Of a stretch of 64,000 nucleotides of DNA, positions 46,050 through 55,940 are shown one piece after another. Position 1 is the first letter of the stretch; the number at the start of each line of letters is the position of its first letter. The stretch lies in NCBI RefSeq assembly GCF_000472965.1, contig NZ_AXAU01000021.1, positions 62,001-126,000 on the forward strand, read 5' to 3'. Under the pieces are notes generated by a model that saw only the letters and a list, made by a program, of their open reading frames with translations, searched no databases and had not been told where the DNA came from. This DNA comes from Bradyrhizobium murdochi (GTDB lineage: Bacteria > Pseudomonadota > Alphaproteobacteria > Rhizobiales > Xanthobacteraceae). Position numbers and translations under genes: made by a program.

Positions 46050-46390
46050 CGGCATCACGGCGCGCCAAGCATGGTGACGCGCTGCTCGCCGGTCTGATCC
46101 GGTGCAAGCGCTGCGACCGCAAGCTCACACTCCGAAGCGCCGTATCCTGCGCTACAGCGGCAGCCGCGCCTGGATGGATAATGTCGGCCCTACTGCATCG
46201 TCCTCCATGGGATTGCACGTCGATGATGCGATCGAGAAAGCGTTGCTCGGCCTCGTCGGTCCGGGGCTATCGACGCTGCGATCGCTGCCGCCAAGGAAGC
46301 TGGAGGACGGCGCGATCAGGTGCATGCTCTCAGTCGCAACCTCGAACGGCGCACTATGCCGCCGACAGGCAATTTCACAGGAACGTATGT
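46050..46390 (+). pseudogene. Serine recombinase zinc-ribbon/C-terminal remnant
   Basis: In changing frames the sequence gives GDALLAGLIRCKRCDRKLTL, the recombinase zinc beta-ribbon (CxxC), and GLHVDDAIEKALLGLVGPG, a stretch typical after it in large serine recombinases of rhizobial islands. The catalytic N-terminal domain is absent. Confidence 0.6.
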
Positions 46391-47014
46391 GAATAACGCG
46401 GCTGGATTTTCTTGCCGGGGACAGCCTTACGCTGTGGCGGGTAACGTCACGGCAGGCAAATAGATTTCTACATCACCTGGATATCGCCCACGGCTCCGAC
46501 CTGCAGAACACTCAAGGTCTGGAATGGCCGTGTAGCTGGTGACAAAATTCCAAGGCGATGGAAGCTGTACTACGTGGGATAGGACTGGAACTTTCACAAA
46601 ATGACCGGCCGGGACTTCTTTACGAAGAGGAGACCAAACCTGGTTTAAGCCACGATGGCGACGGCCCGTAACGTCGTCACCGGATCTGTATTTGCATGAT
46701 CGTCTGCTCCTGCAATGTTCTGACTGACCAGAACGCGTAATCGATCGGGTCCCCCTTATCATGGAGAGAGAAACGGCCCGTTGATCTTTTCGATGTGGAT
46801 CCACGGCTGTCCCTCGATGGGCCCGACGGCGCGAGCGAGATCCGTCAGCGCCTGCATGCGGCGTTGCTAATCGTCCGCGTTTATGGCGGCCATGGCAAAG
46901 TTCAGATTGCTATTTGTCCTCCTTGTCGGAGAGGCACCCTCGACCGAGGGCTGGGTTTGAGCACGGCGAGTTGATCGTAGCGGATATACTGGGCGGCACC
47001 CGGAGCGTGAGGCT
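46391..47014. other. Stretch without a supported gene
   Basis: A minus-strand run near 46760-46900 reads LTDLARAVGPIEGQPWIHIE, protein-like but broken by stops. No gene can be supported. Confidence 0.35.
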
Positions 47015-47290
47015 TCAATTTTGCTGATAACTGCAATCAGTGTCGTCCTTCAGGTAATTCAGCATGGTGTTGCAGGCGTCCTCGGCTTCAGCAAAACTTT
47101 GGAGGGGCAAGCCGAGAACCCTGATCGCGCCACGGCCCTGGTGAAGCGGACGCCACGACGCGACGTAGCCCAACCTTCCGCGAAAGCCAGGACCGGTGGG
47201 GCTCTGGAAGCTGATCACGAACGAATATTGGTCGCTGCTTGCGCTCCATATCTCCATGTCTTCGACGGCACGATGGAATTGCAGGGGCAT
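47015..47290 (-). CDS. Small hypothetical protein
   Basis: A 91-residue frame, FHRAVEDMEIWSASSDQYSF-VISFQSPTGPGFRGRLGYVA with SFAEAEDACNTMLNYLKDD, balanced composition and a family-like look seen in short bradyrhizobial proteins. The ATG is not certain. Function unknown. Confidence 0.5.
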   Translation of the reverse strand: MPLQFHRAVEDMEIWSASSDQYSFVISFQSPTGPGFRGRLGYVASWRPLHQGRGAIRVLGLPLQSFAEAEDACNTMLNYLKDDTDCSYQQN

Positions 47291-48299
47291 CAGGGTCCGT
47301 TCGCTGGGCCAGGCCGCGAACCAAACTGCTGCGGATCGGCGCCGGGTAGGGGCAATACAGCGCAGCTCTCGCCGGCAAATTGCGTTTCATGGTCAACCAG
47401 TGCCATCGCTTTCTTATAGCCACGGCCGGAAGTAGGAGCTTGACGTCAAACTTCGGCGTACATTTAACGATCGAACTCCACCGACTGCTAGACCGTATGT
47501 CTGAAGGAAGGCCGGAGGATGGCCCGTAACGTGGCCACTTCGCCTCCGCATTGCACGGCAACTAATATGGATTTCTTGCGGAGGGCACCTTGCGGTAAAT
47601 CAATCTGGTTTGAGGGCGACTTAAGAGCTGGGCAAATCCGATCTAAGACTGTACACAGCACTCTGGTGAGAGCGCCGAATGCTGGCGTCGGCATCCCAGT
47701 TGACCCCCATCAATGACTGCTCTGCACTGGGGGGCACAGCGCCACCGCCAATCTCATCGAAGGTTGTCCGCCGCCTGGCCCTAGAACATACCTATGCATC
47801 GAGGCGACTTGGATTAAGTGAGGCCGAGGAGCAGGGTCGTTAAAGCGACAAGTGTACGGCGGGCCAATCAACATCAGCGCGTTTGGCCGCCGAGGTCATC
47901 GAGCCGGCTTGCGAAACGGGCGCTGCCGGTCGGGTGGCCAGGCGGTCGCGAACAGGGCACAATGGAAATCAATGGTGGCCTTCTAGCGCAGAGGCGGCGA
48001 TCTCACCCGAAGCTGAGTGCGTCCACCGCCCGACACTACTTCTGGCCAGTACGACAGGGGCTGTCCAGCGGCGATACACACGATAGACAGAGATCTGCCA
48101 CACTGAACTTTTGCAGCGAGCTGTTATCGTTGGTTTCGATTGTGGTGTCATCAGCGTATTTGGCAGCAACAACTGGCTGTCAGCGCAACAGCGGGCAGCC
48201 GTACCAGTAATCACCTGGGCACTGACGGGACGACCGCCCACACAGGCTACTAGCGCTTTGGCACGAGCGGACCCGCCAGCTCAAGGCAGCCCCGTGAGC
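47291..48299. other. Stretch without a supported gene
   Basis: Only short overlapping frames without recognisable motifs; lies between the small hypothetical gene and the IS3 remnant. Confidence 0.4.
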
Positions 48300-48329
48300 A
48301 GTGTTAGGAGAGAGCTGGTCCTGAAAGTG

Positions 48330-48570
48330 GTTGCTGCTTGACGGCAGGAAGAACAGAACGAGCGCACGCGCGATCGATGTAGAGACGCTGCACGCCAAAA
48401 TCGGGGAGCTGAGACTGGAGATACGATTTTTCAGAAGGCGCACTCAGCAAAGCCCGGCTGCTGAGCGCAAAGCGATGTTCGACGGTGGGCACGACCTGCC
48501 GATCACAAAACAAACGGAAATTTTGAAGATCAGCCGCAGCAGTGTCTATTATCTATCGTCCGTGGAGTAG
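48330..48570 (+). mobile_element. IS3-family transposase remnant (OrfA end and OrfB start)
   Basis: The frame reads VETLHAKIGELRLEIRFF (the OrfA leucine-zipper end) followed by ERKAMFDGGHDLPITKQTEI-LKISRSSVYYL, the usual beginning of IS3-group OrfB. The DDE catalytic domain and the terminal repeats are absent. Confidence 0.8.
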
Positions 48571-48642
48571 GATTCCAGCTGAGGTCTCGCACTAAGAAAC
48601 GCTGATCTACTATACGCGCGCGAACACGAACCTGCTTGTGAC

Positions 48643-50154
48643 TTAGTTCGCCGCCGGCTCGATGAGCACACGCCCGTACTTGATCATCGTTTCGACCTCT
48701 GCGCGAAAAGCTTGACGCGAGGCGTTGCGTGAATAGAACATGTGACCGCCCGGAAAGACCACGAGTCTGACTCGCGGCGCTGAGGCGTAGGCAGGCAACT
48801 GATCGAGCACCATCTTCGAGCCGAAATAGGGCGTGGCAAGATCGAACAGGCCGTGCCCGACCAGTACGCTCATCTTCGCGTCTGTCGCAAGGATCTGGCG
48901 CAGCTCCGACAGCGACTGCGGGGGGCTGCCGCCGAAATCCCAGGCCCGCCCGACCGCACCGTTGCGCAGTTCATAGGAGCCGTCCGGCCGCCAGTTGAGC
49001 TTGCGCGTCAGGATATCGACGGCGGCGCTGGTCAGCGGCGCCTGCAGCGCATCGCCCGAGGGATCGCCGAAGAGGTAGCCATCGGAGTCCGGATAGGGAT
49101 CGAGGCCGCGCACGGAGGCGTCATAACGGCCGGTCACCTTGCCGCTCTTGCGGTCGAACTCGCGGCGGAATTCGTTGACATCAAAGCGCCCGGCAAGCCG
49201 TCGGCTCACGGCCCGGTCGATTCCGGTCAAGGCAGCGACCTTGTCTGCGAGACGGTTGGTGGCCTCCTTGTCTGCCTCGCCCTTGACGAGGTCGGCCAAG
49301 AACTCACCGCGCGCGTAAGCTTCCACGTCGGCGAGATCGGCCCGCTTCACCGGCCCCCTGGCTTCGCGCTCGGTCGCGACATAGCTCGGCAACGTTGCGA
49401 CATATTGCAGGATGCTGGTGCCGGTGAACTCGCGGAAGTCGAACCGAGGCGAGATCATGATCAGGCCCCTGACGCCAATGCCCTGCTGCATCTGCAACTC
49501 GCGCACGACTTTCGGCCCGCGAATGCCGCCATAGCTTTCGCCCGCAACGTATTTTGGCGACAGCAGCCGGTCGTGCTTCTCAAGCCAGCGGCGGATCACC
49601 AGCGCAAGTGCGCTGACATCACCGTCGACGGAATAGAACCGCTTGCGGACATCCTCTCCGGTCGCGACGAAACGGCTATAGCCGGTACCGACGGGGTCGA
49701 TGAAGACGAGGTCGGTGAAATCGAGCCAGGTCTCCGCATTTGGCTTCACCTCTGCAGAAGTCGATGGCGTGACCTCGTCGGCGTTGATTGGCAGCCGCCA
49801 GGGACCCGCACTGCCGAGTTGCAGCCAGGCCGACGATGCGCCGGGTCCGCCGTTGAAGAAGAACGTGACCGGGCGCGTGTCGCGGTCGGTGCCGTCGAGC
49901 TGATAGGAGGTGTAAGCGATCTCAGCCTGCGGCTCGCCCTTGTCATCGAACGGACGGATCGAGCCTGCGGTCGCGGCGAAGGCGAGCATCCGCCCAGGGA
50001 GCTCGATCGTTTGCCTGGTGGTGGAGTCCGGCGGCAGGCGATGCTGCTCGGACGTAGGCGGATCGTCGGCCCGGGCGGCGCTTCCCATCACGCCGCAGGC
50101 AGACAGGGCCAGCGCAAGAGAGGTGAGGCGCAGTGCGGTCAAATCAAACTGCAT
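48643..50154 (-). CDS. S10-family serine carboxypeptidase, exported
   Basis: A roughly 503-residue peptidase. Signal peptide with lipoprotein-like LALALSACG at residues ~12-20; FFFNGGPGASSAWLQLGSAG is the oxyanion-hole segment, nucleophile Ser in VAGESYGGIRGPKV, Asp in HGLFDLATPY and His in FPGGHMFYSR complete the triad. Cleaves C-terminal residues of peptides outside the cytoplasm; the Cys suggests a lipid anchor. I choose the ATG at 50154 since it opens the signal peptide; an upstream in-frame start (50208) adds 18 unlikely residues. Confidence 0.9.
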   Translation of the reverse strand: MQFDLTALRLTSLALALSACGVMGSAARADDPPTSEQHRLPPDSTTRQTIELPGRMLAFAATAGSIRPFDDKGEPQAEIAYTSYQLDGTDRDTRPVTFFFNGGPGASSAWLQLGSAGPWRLPINADEVTPSTSAEVKPNAETWLDFTDLVFIDPVGTGYSRFVATGEDVRKRFYSVDGDVSALALVIRRWLEKHDRLLSPKYVAGESYGGIRGPKVVRELQMQQGIGVRGLIMISPRFDFREFTGTSILQYVATLPSYVATEREARGPVKRADLADVEAYARGEFLADLVKGEADKEATNRLADKVAALTGIDRAVSRRLAGRFDVNEFRREFDRKSGKVTGRYDASVRGLDPYPDSDGYLFGDPSGDALQAPLTSAAVDILTRKLNWRPDGSYELRNGAVGRAWDFGGSPPQSLSELRQILATDAKMSVLVGHGLFDLATPYFGSKMVLDQLPAYASAPRVRLVVFPGGHMFYSRNASRQAFRAEVETMIKYGRVLIEPAAN

Positions 50155-51049
50155 CGAGTGTCTCCCGTCCCGGCCGCACTTTGCGCGCACGAGGTGCGTC
50201 TGCCACAACGGCTCTACTCACCTAGCTGATAGTCGAGGAACAACAAACCTACTAAGTCGGGTAGCATTCGCTATGCTTGGGTCCTTTCGGCGGCAGAAAC
50301 CTGCCTGGATCGGTCTCGCCGGATGATCTTCGAAGTGATTTGGGCGAGCAGTGCAGTCGTGCTTTCCATGCACTGGCGCCAATTCCTGTGTCCCAGGCGA
50401 GTGGCGTGTCGGTCAGCACTGGAACGAATCTTTACGGAATCCAAAAGGTCCATGCCCAAAATAAGAGCGCTCGGATGGGGCACGTCGTGCTGAACTGTCG
50501 AGGACGTCGAAGCCTCGCTGCCATTTTATCGTGGCGTACCGGGCTTCAAGGTGGAACGGCGAATACGCCGATCACGAGGGCAGGGCAGATGCTCCAGTCG
50601 GTACCATGCAGGAGCATTGATCGAACAAGCCTCCAAGCCCGTTCGCGGTCAAAGGCTCCAGGCGGCGCAGGCCCGTGACCCAAGCTGCTGAAGCAACGCC
50701 TCCGCGAGATCCTGAGGCGTTCTGGCGCTTCAATAAGAAGCCGGCATGCAGTTAGAGAAGTCCAGTCGCTGAAGGCGCTGGAGGGCAACGATCTTGCCCT
50801 CTCTCTGATCCGAACAACCGGACTCGCCTGCATCGCATGGCGACGGCGGGAGCCTACAAGCGTATGGTAGTGGCGCCGCCGCAAGCTTCGACACTGAGAA
50901 GGCCAGAGCAAGTGTACCAGCACGACATTGCCCAGGGCAATCGCTTACATGGTCTCGCAAGCCGCTACCGGGCACACGAGCGCTCTAAGCACATGGCTGA
51001 GTGTCAGGTCAAGCTTGCCTCCCAAGCCCCAGAAGAAGGAAGGCAATAA
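50155..51049. other. Stretch without a supported gene
   Basis: Short frames on both strands, none recognisable. Sequence lies between the carboxypeptidase promoter region and prophage debris. Confidence 0.4.
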
Positions 51050-51426
51050 ATGACCAAACGTCACCCCGATAAGGCGCAGGACATCGGCCACATCGAATCG
51101 CCGACTACGAAGACCGATCCATGCGTCCATGAGGACGAGCTGATCCTGAAGGACCGATCCGCGTGGCTCGGTACCGCTTTCCCGTACGATGCAGAAGCCC
51201 GCGAGCATACACCGCGCAACCAAAGGACCGAAGTGACGCGACAGCTCAAGTACTCGGGTAATGCCGCCGCCGCTCCGCAGAAAAGCGCTAGAATGAGCAA
51301 CAAGGCCGGCTTTGCCAACGGCGGCGGCGTGACGCCATACCCCAAGATGGAGCATGGCGCTGACAGAGGCGAGGGCCTTCATGAGAAGACGAAAAGTACA
51401 GCGACAAGGCCAAGCCGCGGAAATGA
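51050..51426 (+). pseudogene. Phage-like small protein, frameshifted near its end
   Basis: Preceded by a good ribosome site (aaggaagg, 7 bases before the ATG). Contains FANGGGVTPYPKMEHGADRG-EGLHEKTK; shifting one base near 51392 gives the ending KYSDKAKPRK and a stop at 51426, which fits the 'YPKM..GA.SGEGRLEKTKKY' pattern of small phage proteins. Tentative; the first 75 residues are not recognised. Confidence 0.45.
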
Positions 51427-51625
51427 TCCTGGTGCCGCATATGGTGGCCGATGCCGGCGGCGAGCGGCGATTTTGGCGTTACCCTTGCCGATCTCGACAT
51501 AAACGTTCGTATCGTTGCGTCGCACCGTTTGGATGCTCGACGATTACCTGCGTTCAATTGAGCTGCTGAGGGCGTTCATTCTAGGCTGCATCCTGCCCTC
51601 CTTGGGCGTTTCCTCCCTAGACTTC

Positions 51626-51655
51626 GGCCGCTTGTGGCAACGCAGGCGGCCTTTT
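51626..51655 (+). terminator. Rho-independent terminator
   Basis: Perfect GGCCGC/GCGGCC arms around a 14-base loop followed by TTTTCTTT. The arms are short but the T-run is good; it would end plus-strand transcription from the phage-like region. Confidence 0.55.
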
Positions 51656-52029
51656 CTTTGTCTGATACCCGGTGACCGAGATGAACGCTCCTGCAATTAG
51701 CTCGGAAAACAAGTGGTCGCTGTAAATGAGCGTCACCATCGCCGCCAAACTGGCGAACATCTTAAAGCCAAGGTTGATGAGCTGGATAAGTGATCGACGC
51801 CATCACGTCGGCAATCTCACAGCTTGGGGCCGTATCAGCGCAAGGTGGGCGAAGGCGCTCGCCGACGCGCGTACGCTGCTCGCTTAGCCGATGGAAGACA
51901 TCCTGAAAGAGTAGGAGGAGAGGGAAGGGATGCTACGCGTTCGACACTGGAACGGCGCTCGAAGTCGGAGGATCAGAAGGCAGCGCTGATGAAACTCATT
52001 GGCGATCTGTGCAGCATCGAGCTGCTAAA

Positions 52030-52345
52030 TAACAAAGATCTTGCTAGGCATCTACATCGAGCCGGAGAAGACCAAGGGCGGGCTCATCCTGTAGACCGGC
52101 CGATCAAGGAATCAGTCGGGCAGGGCACCCCTCGGCCTGGTGCTCAAGAAGGGCAAGACTGCCTTCAAGGGTGAGCCGGAGACCGGCACCTATTTCCACG
52201 GCCAGGACGTCAAGTTCGGCGATTGGGTTGTAATCCGGCCCGGCGATGCTCGACGCGTGCAGATCAATGGCGTGGATTGCCCATGCTCGAGGAAACGCCG
52301 CTCGACATGGTGGTCGACAACCCCGACGTGATCACACGCCGCTGA
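52030..52345 (+). pseudogene. Phage-type GroES-like co-chaperonin remnant
   Basis: Across frames: LGIYIEPEKTKGGLIL, LGLVLKKGKTAFKGEPETGT-YFHGQDVKFGDWVVIRPGDA and LDMVVDNPDVIT. This is the layout of phage-encoded GroES-like proteins (a Cpn10 fold with the GDWVVxRPxD motif). At least two frame changes and a stop interrupt it. Confidence 0.65.
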
Positions 52346-52714
52346 TAGTGATACGGATTGGCAGAGCCTTCGGGCGCACTGAACGAGAGCGGCCTGTTGT
52401 CAGCTTTGACACCAATGTCCGCGACTTGACGCTACACACATCCAGTACGAAGCGACTGTAGAACCTCCAACTTTCAAAATCGGCACGCCGCTTGCTTCAT
52501 TCGGGGCACTATCACCGGTCGGAGGCGGGGTGGTGCTGTAGGAGTGGACTCGGCACGTCCGCGGGGCGTCCGGGCCCGCCAATTTGCTGTGAGGCGACAT
52601 GAAACAGCATGTTCGAGCGCCTGCAACTGCGGTCGCAGCCGCTCATGCTCTCCACCGTGATGTTCTTAGCGAGTACGAACACGAAACCACCAACTCGTCT
52701 TTCGGCGTTCCCCG

Positions 52715-53212
52715 ATGATGTCCGTCGATCGCCTGGCCACCCGGCTCACGACGCGTCTTGCATTTTTTGTCGCCGGGTTCGGCATTGCGGCCTGGGCGCC
52801 GCTGGTGCCGTTCGCAAAGGAGCGGCTGGCGGTCGATGCCCGAGTTCTCTGTTTTCTGCTGCTCTGCCTGGGCGTCGGCTTGCTCGTCTCGATGTTTTGG
52901 ACCCGTTTGTTGTGCGCGCGCTACGGCAGCAAAGCGATCATCCTGATCGGCGGTTTCGGAATTGCGCTCATCCTGCCGTGGCTCGCGGTTGCCAGTACGC
53001 CGCTGGAGCTCGGCGCCGCGCTGGTTGCCTTCGGTGCCTCGCTAGGCTCAATCGATGTCGCTGCGAATGTGCATGCTGTCGAACTGGAACGTGCAGCGAA
53101 GCGTCCGCTGATGTCCGGCTTTCACGCGCAATTCAGCATCGGCGAATTTGCCGGCTTCGACGCGATGACCGCATTGGCTGGCTGCACATTGGGCCTTTTT
53201 CATCAACCCTAA
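52715..53212 (+). pseudogene. MFS transporter, N-terminal part only
   Basis: Five membrane segments of an MFS permease (FFVAGFGIAAWAPLVPFAKE, VLCFLLLCLGVGLLVSMF, AIILIGGFGIALILPWLAVA, GAALVAFGASLGSIDVAANV) and HAVELERAAKRPLMSGFHAQ-FSIGEFAG, as in YbjJ-like transporters. It stops after 165 residues, 7 bases before the first NifA site of nifH, so the rest was lost when the nif region was joined here. Confidence 0.75.
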
Positions 53213-53218
53213 TATCCT

Positions 53219-53263
53219 TGTCCGGCTTCTGACAGCGGCACGAATCCTGTCACGTTCAAAACA
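53219..53263 (+). promoter_or_regulatory. Two NifA upstream activator sites of nifH
   Basis: Perfect TGT-N10-ACA sites at 53219-53234 and 53248-53263, 114 and 85 bases before the -24 element. Tandem sites are typical of bradyrhizobial nifH. Confidence 0.9.
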
Positions 53264-53332
53264 CCTGGTTTCATCCGCCGGCTCGCGAATTTTTCAAAGT
53301 GTAATCAGAAACTTAAAGACCGTGGACAGGGT

Positions 53333-53347
53333 TGGCACGGCGGTTGC
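53333..53347 (+). promoter_or_regulatory. Sigma-54 promoter of nifH
   Basis: TGGCACG-N4-TTGC, full consensus. Transcription would start about 12 bases on, leaving a leader of roughly 150 bases before the nifH ATG. Confidence 0.95.
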
Positions 53348-53510
53348 TATCAGGATGCAGCAACACTGAATAAGGGCTGAGTGCACGCAGACGCGCAAGA
53401 CGAGCGCTGCTCTCCTTCCCTTGAACCCGTGTGCCTCGTTTCTGAGAGAGAAACAAGCTCGCGCGCGAGCCAGCGCGCAATCTTTGGCAAATTGGTTGAT
53501 GGAGAGCAAC

Positions 53511-54395
53511 ATGGCTTCACTGAGACAAATCGCGTTCTACGGCAAGGGCGGCATCGGCAAGTCGACCACCTCACAAAACACGCTGGCGGCGCTGGCCGAG
53601 ATGGGCCACAAGATACTGATCGTTGGCTGCGATCCGAAGGCGGACTCGACTCGCCTGATCCTGCACGCCAAGGCGCAGGACACGATTTTGAGCCTGGCGG
53701 CGAATGCCGGCAGCGTCGAGGACCTGGAAATCGAGGATGTGATGAAGATCGGCTATCAGGACATCCGCTGTGTAGAGTCGGGTGGTCCAGAGCCGGGCGT
53801 CGGCTGCGCCGGCCGCGGCGTCATCACCTCGATCAACTTCCTGGAAGAGAACGGCGCCTATGAGAACATCGACTACGTCTCCTACGATGTGCTCGGCGAC
53901 GTCGTCTGCGGCGGTTTTGCGATGCCGATCCGCGAGAACAAGGCGCAGGAGATCTACATCGTTATGTCTGGTGAGATGATGGCAATGTATGCCGCCAACA
54001 ACATCTCCAAGGGCATTCTGAAATATGCCAACTCTGGCGGCGTGCGGCTCGGTGGCCTTATCTGCAACGAGCGGCAGACCGACAAGGAACTGGAACTGGC
54101 GGAGGCGCTGGCCAAGAAGCTCGGCACCCAGCTGATCTATTTCGTGCCGCGCGACAACGTCGTGCAGCATGCGGAGCTCCGCCGCATGACCGTGCTGGAG
54201 TATGCGCCGGAATCCCAGCAGGCCGATCACTATCGCAATCTTGCGACCAAGATCCACAACAATGGCGGCAAGGGCATCATCCCGACCCCGATCTCCATGG
54301 ATGAGCTCGAGGACATGCTGATGGAACACGGCATCATGAAGCCGGTTGACGAGGCCATCATCGGCAAGACCGCAGCCGAACTCGCAGCCGAGTAA
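53511..54395 (+). CDS. nifH: Nitrogenase iron protein NifH
   Basis: A 294-residue dinitrogenase reductase, complete. P-loop GKGGIGKST (11-19), cluster ligands Cys99 (GVGCAGRG) and Cys133 (VVCGGFAMP), Arg102 (the ADP-ribosylation position in regulated species), switch regions DPKADSTR and DVLGDVVCGG. It passes electrons to the MoFe protein with ATP hydrolysis and also helps FeMo-co maturation. The ATG at 53511 follows a GGAG ribosome site; the open frame upstream is leader sequence. Transcribed from its own NifA/RpoN promoter; nifD and nifK do not follow. Confidence 0.99.
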   Translation: MASLRQIAFYGKGGIGKSTTSQNTLAALAEMGHKILIVGCDPKADSTRLILHAKAQDTILSLAANAGSVEDLEIEDVMKIGYQDIRCVESGGPEPGVGCAGRGVITSINFLEENGAYENIDYVSYDVLGDVVCGGFAMPIRENKAQEIYIVMSGEMMAMYAANNISKGILKYANSGGVRLGGLICNERQTDKELELAEALAKKLGTQLIYFVPRDNVVQHAELRRMTVLEYAPESQQADHYRNLATKIHNNGGKGIIPTPISMDELEDMLMEHGIMKPVDEAIIGKTAAELAAE

Positions 54396-54462
54396 TAGGA
54401 CAGACCGAGAGAGGCCGGCCTTCCCAAATGCTCATTAGGAGGTCGGCGCTCCGGCGTAAGAT

Positions 54463-54482
54463 GTCGTGACCAGCATCACGAC
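54463..54482 (+). terminator. Stem-loop between nifH and nifQ
   Basis: Perfect 7-base arms GTCGTGA/TCACGAC with a 6-base loop. No T-run follows, so it is more likely an RNA-stabilising or attenuating hairpin that keeps nifH mRNA in excess over nifQ. Confidence 0.45.
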
Positions 54483-54524
54483 GCAGCGGAGCATACGTGA
54501 TCACTGTGGAAAGGTCAGCAATCC

Positions 54525-55241
54525 ATGTCCGAAGCGCAATTCTTTCCGCTTATGGCCGCCAGAGCGACTGAAGCGAACGATGAGCGGCATAGGGGAATTG
54601 CGACCTACCGCCTGCTCACTGGGGTGGACCCCGCAGATGCTGACATAAACAGTGACAGCAATTTCGATCGCCATGTGCTGGCGTCCATTCTGGCGGCCGC
54701 CACGATGGATGGTGGTCTGGTGTCGGAGAAGGTCGGTCTGTCCAGCCATGAGCTGGCCGCGGTGCTGGAGCAATACTTCCCGTCGATCCGGATAAGCCGC
54801 GAGGAGTTGCCCTTGCGCGTCAAGCGCAGTGAGAGCGACGAGGCGGCAATGTTGCGTGATCTCCTGCTCGCACAACGCTCGACCGAAGGGGACATCGGCA
54901 ACTGGCTAGCTGCGATGATCGCGCGTCGCGCAATCGAGCCAAATCACTTGTGGGAAGATCTCGGATTGCGCGGTCGTGGCGAACTATCTCGGCTGCTAGG
55001 CCGCCATTTCGCGCCACTGGCCGCGCGCAATACCAATAATATGCGCTGGAAGCGCTTCTTCTATCGCACGCTGTGCGAGGACGACGGCCTTGTCATGTGT
55101 ACGACGCCGGTGTGCACGCAATGCAACGACTTCAACCTTTGCTTTGACGATGAAAGCGGCGAGAGCCGGATAGCCGAGCGTCGGCGCGACGTTCTGCTGC
55201 AGGCGGCTGTCCCGGTCGCGGCCGGCACCTGGCCGATGTGA
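54525..55241 (+). CDS. nifQ: NifQ molybdenum-handling protein
   Basis: A 238-residue NifQ. The C-terminal cysteine motif CTTPVCTQCNDFNLC (C-x4-C-x2-C-x5-C) that binds the Mo-Fe-S cluster is complete, after RWKRFFYRTLCEDDGLVMC. It delivers molybdenum for FeMo-co. Lies 129 bases after nifH and is probably cotranscribed. Confidence 0.95.
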   Translation: MSEAQFFPLMAARATEANDERHRGIATYRLLTGVDPADADINSDSNFDRHVLASILAAATMDGGLVSEKVGLSSHELAAVLEQYFPSIRISREELPLRVKRSESDEAAMLRDLLLAQRSTEGDIGNWLAAMIARRAIEPNHLWEDLGLRGRGELSRLLGRHFAPLAARNTNNMRWKRFFYRTLCEDDGLVMCTTPVCTQCNDFNLCFDDESGESRIAERRRDVLLQAAVPVAAGTWPM

Positions 55242-55251
55242 GCGACATCGG

Positions 55252-55767
55252 ATGGATCGGCCGTTGGCCAGACTTCCGACGAGCGACGCCGGGGATCGTG
55301 CGAGCCTCGAGGAGGTGCAGTTGGAGCCGGCCTTCGTCCAACTCAGCGGGCAATGTCCCGCCGTCGGCGGCTTGAAGAATGTGTTACTCAAGGCCGGGGT
55401 GCGACCGACGCGCCAGCGCCTGATCCTAAGCGAGCTGTTGTTTGCCAGTGGCGCCCGGCATGTCAGCGCAGAGATACTATTTGCCGAGGCGCGCGAGACC
55501 GGGTTTTCGGTCCCATGGTCTACCGTCTACAACACTTTGAACCAGTTCACGCAAGCCGGCCTGTTGCGCCGGTTCTGTCTTGATGGGTCGCGAGCGTTAT
55601 ACGACACCAACACCACACCGCATCCGCATTATTATCTACACTCCGAGGATATGCTGCTCGATGTCCCCGATGCGGATCCCCTGCTTGTGAAGTTGCCGGA
55701 GCCGCTGCCAGGCCACGAAGTCTCCTGCGTCGATCTGATCATCCATCTGAGCCGCAAGCGGAGTTGA
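55252..55767 (+). CDS. Fur-family regulator (Irr-like)
   Basis: A 171-residue Fur-superfamily protein: winged helix VLLKAGVRPTRQRLILSELL, HVSAEILFAEARETGFSVPW-STVYNTLNQFTQAGLLRRFC, then RALYDTNTTPHPHYYLHSED, which resembles the H-x-H...D dimer part of rhizobial Irr. The ~40-residue N-terminal extension is unusual. Only 10 bases after nifQ, so expressed with nifH-nifQ; it may link iron or haem status to nitrogen fixation. Confidence 0.88.
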   Translation: MDRPLARLPTSDAGDRASLEEVQLEPAFVQLSGQCPAVGGLKNVLLKAGVRPTRQRLILSELLFASGARHVSAEILFAEARETGFSVPWSTVYNTLNQFTQAGLLRRFCLDGSRALYDTNTTPHPHYYLHSEDMLLDVPDADPLLVKLPEPLPGHEVSCVDLIIHLSRKRS

Positions 55768-55817
55768 TGCCATCCCAGTGCGTGGTGAGGTAAGCCGACG
55801 CCTTGACTTTGCAATGC

Positions 55818-55833
55818 TGTCCCGTTTGCGACA
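55818..55833 (+). promoter_or_regulatory. NifA upstream activator site of nifV
   Basis: Perfect TGT-N10-ACA, 73 bases before the -24 element of the nifV promoter and just after the Fur-family gene. Confidence 0.8.
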
Positions 55834-55890
55834 ATCCGGTTGTGCCGAAAAACTCGCGCTTGTTCAATTGCTTGGAGCCGGGTGCCGGCG

Positions 55891-55905
55891 TGGCATGCGG
55901 GTTGC
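55891..55905 (+). promoter_or_regulatory. Sigma-54 promoter of nifV
   Basis: TGGCATG-N4-TTGC, identical in its -24 box to the iscA promoter, 35 bases before the nifV ATG. Confidence 0.85.
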
Positions 55906-55940
55906 TCAAGCCTTGCTTTGCCAGGAACAAGGAACCTTCC

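Noticed and set aside
48853..50229. Very long open frame opposite the S10 carboxypeptidase (458 codons)
   Set aside because: Fully antisense to a gene with a complete catalytic triad; typical of high-GC shadows.
53571..54329. Long open frame on the strand opposite nifH (252 codons)
   Set aside because: It lies wholly inside nifH, follows its codon-bias shadow and matches no family.
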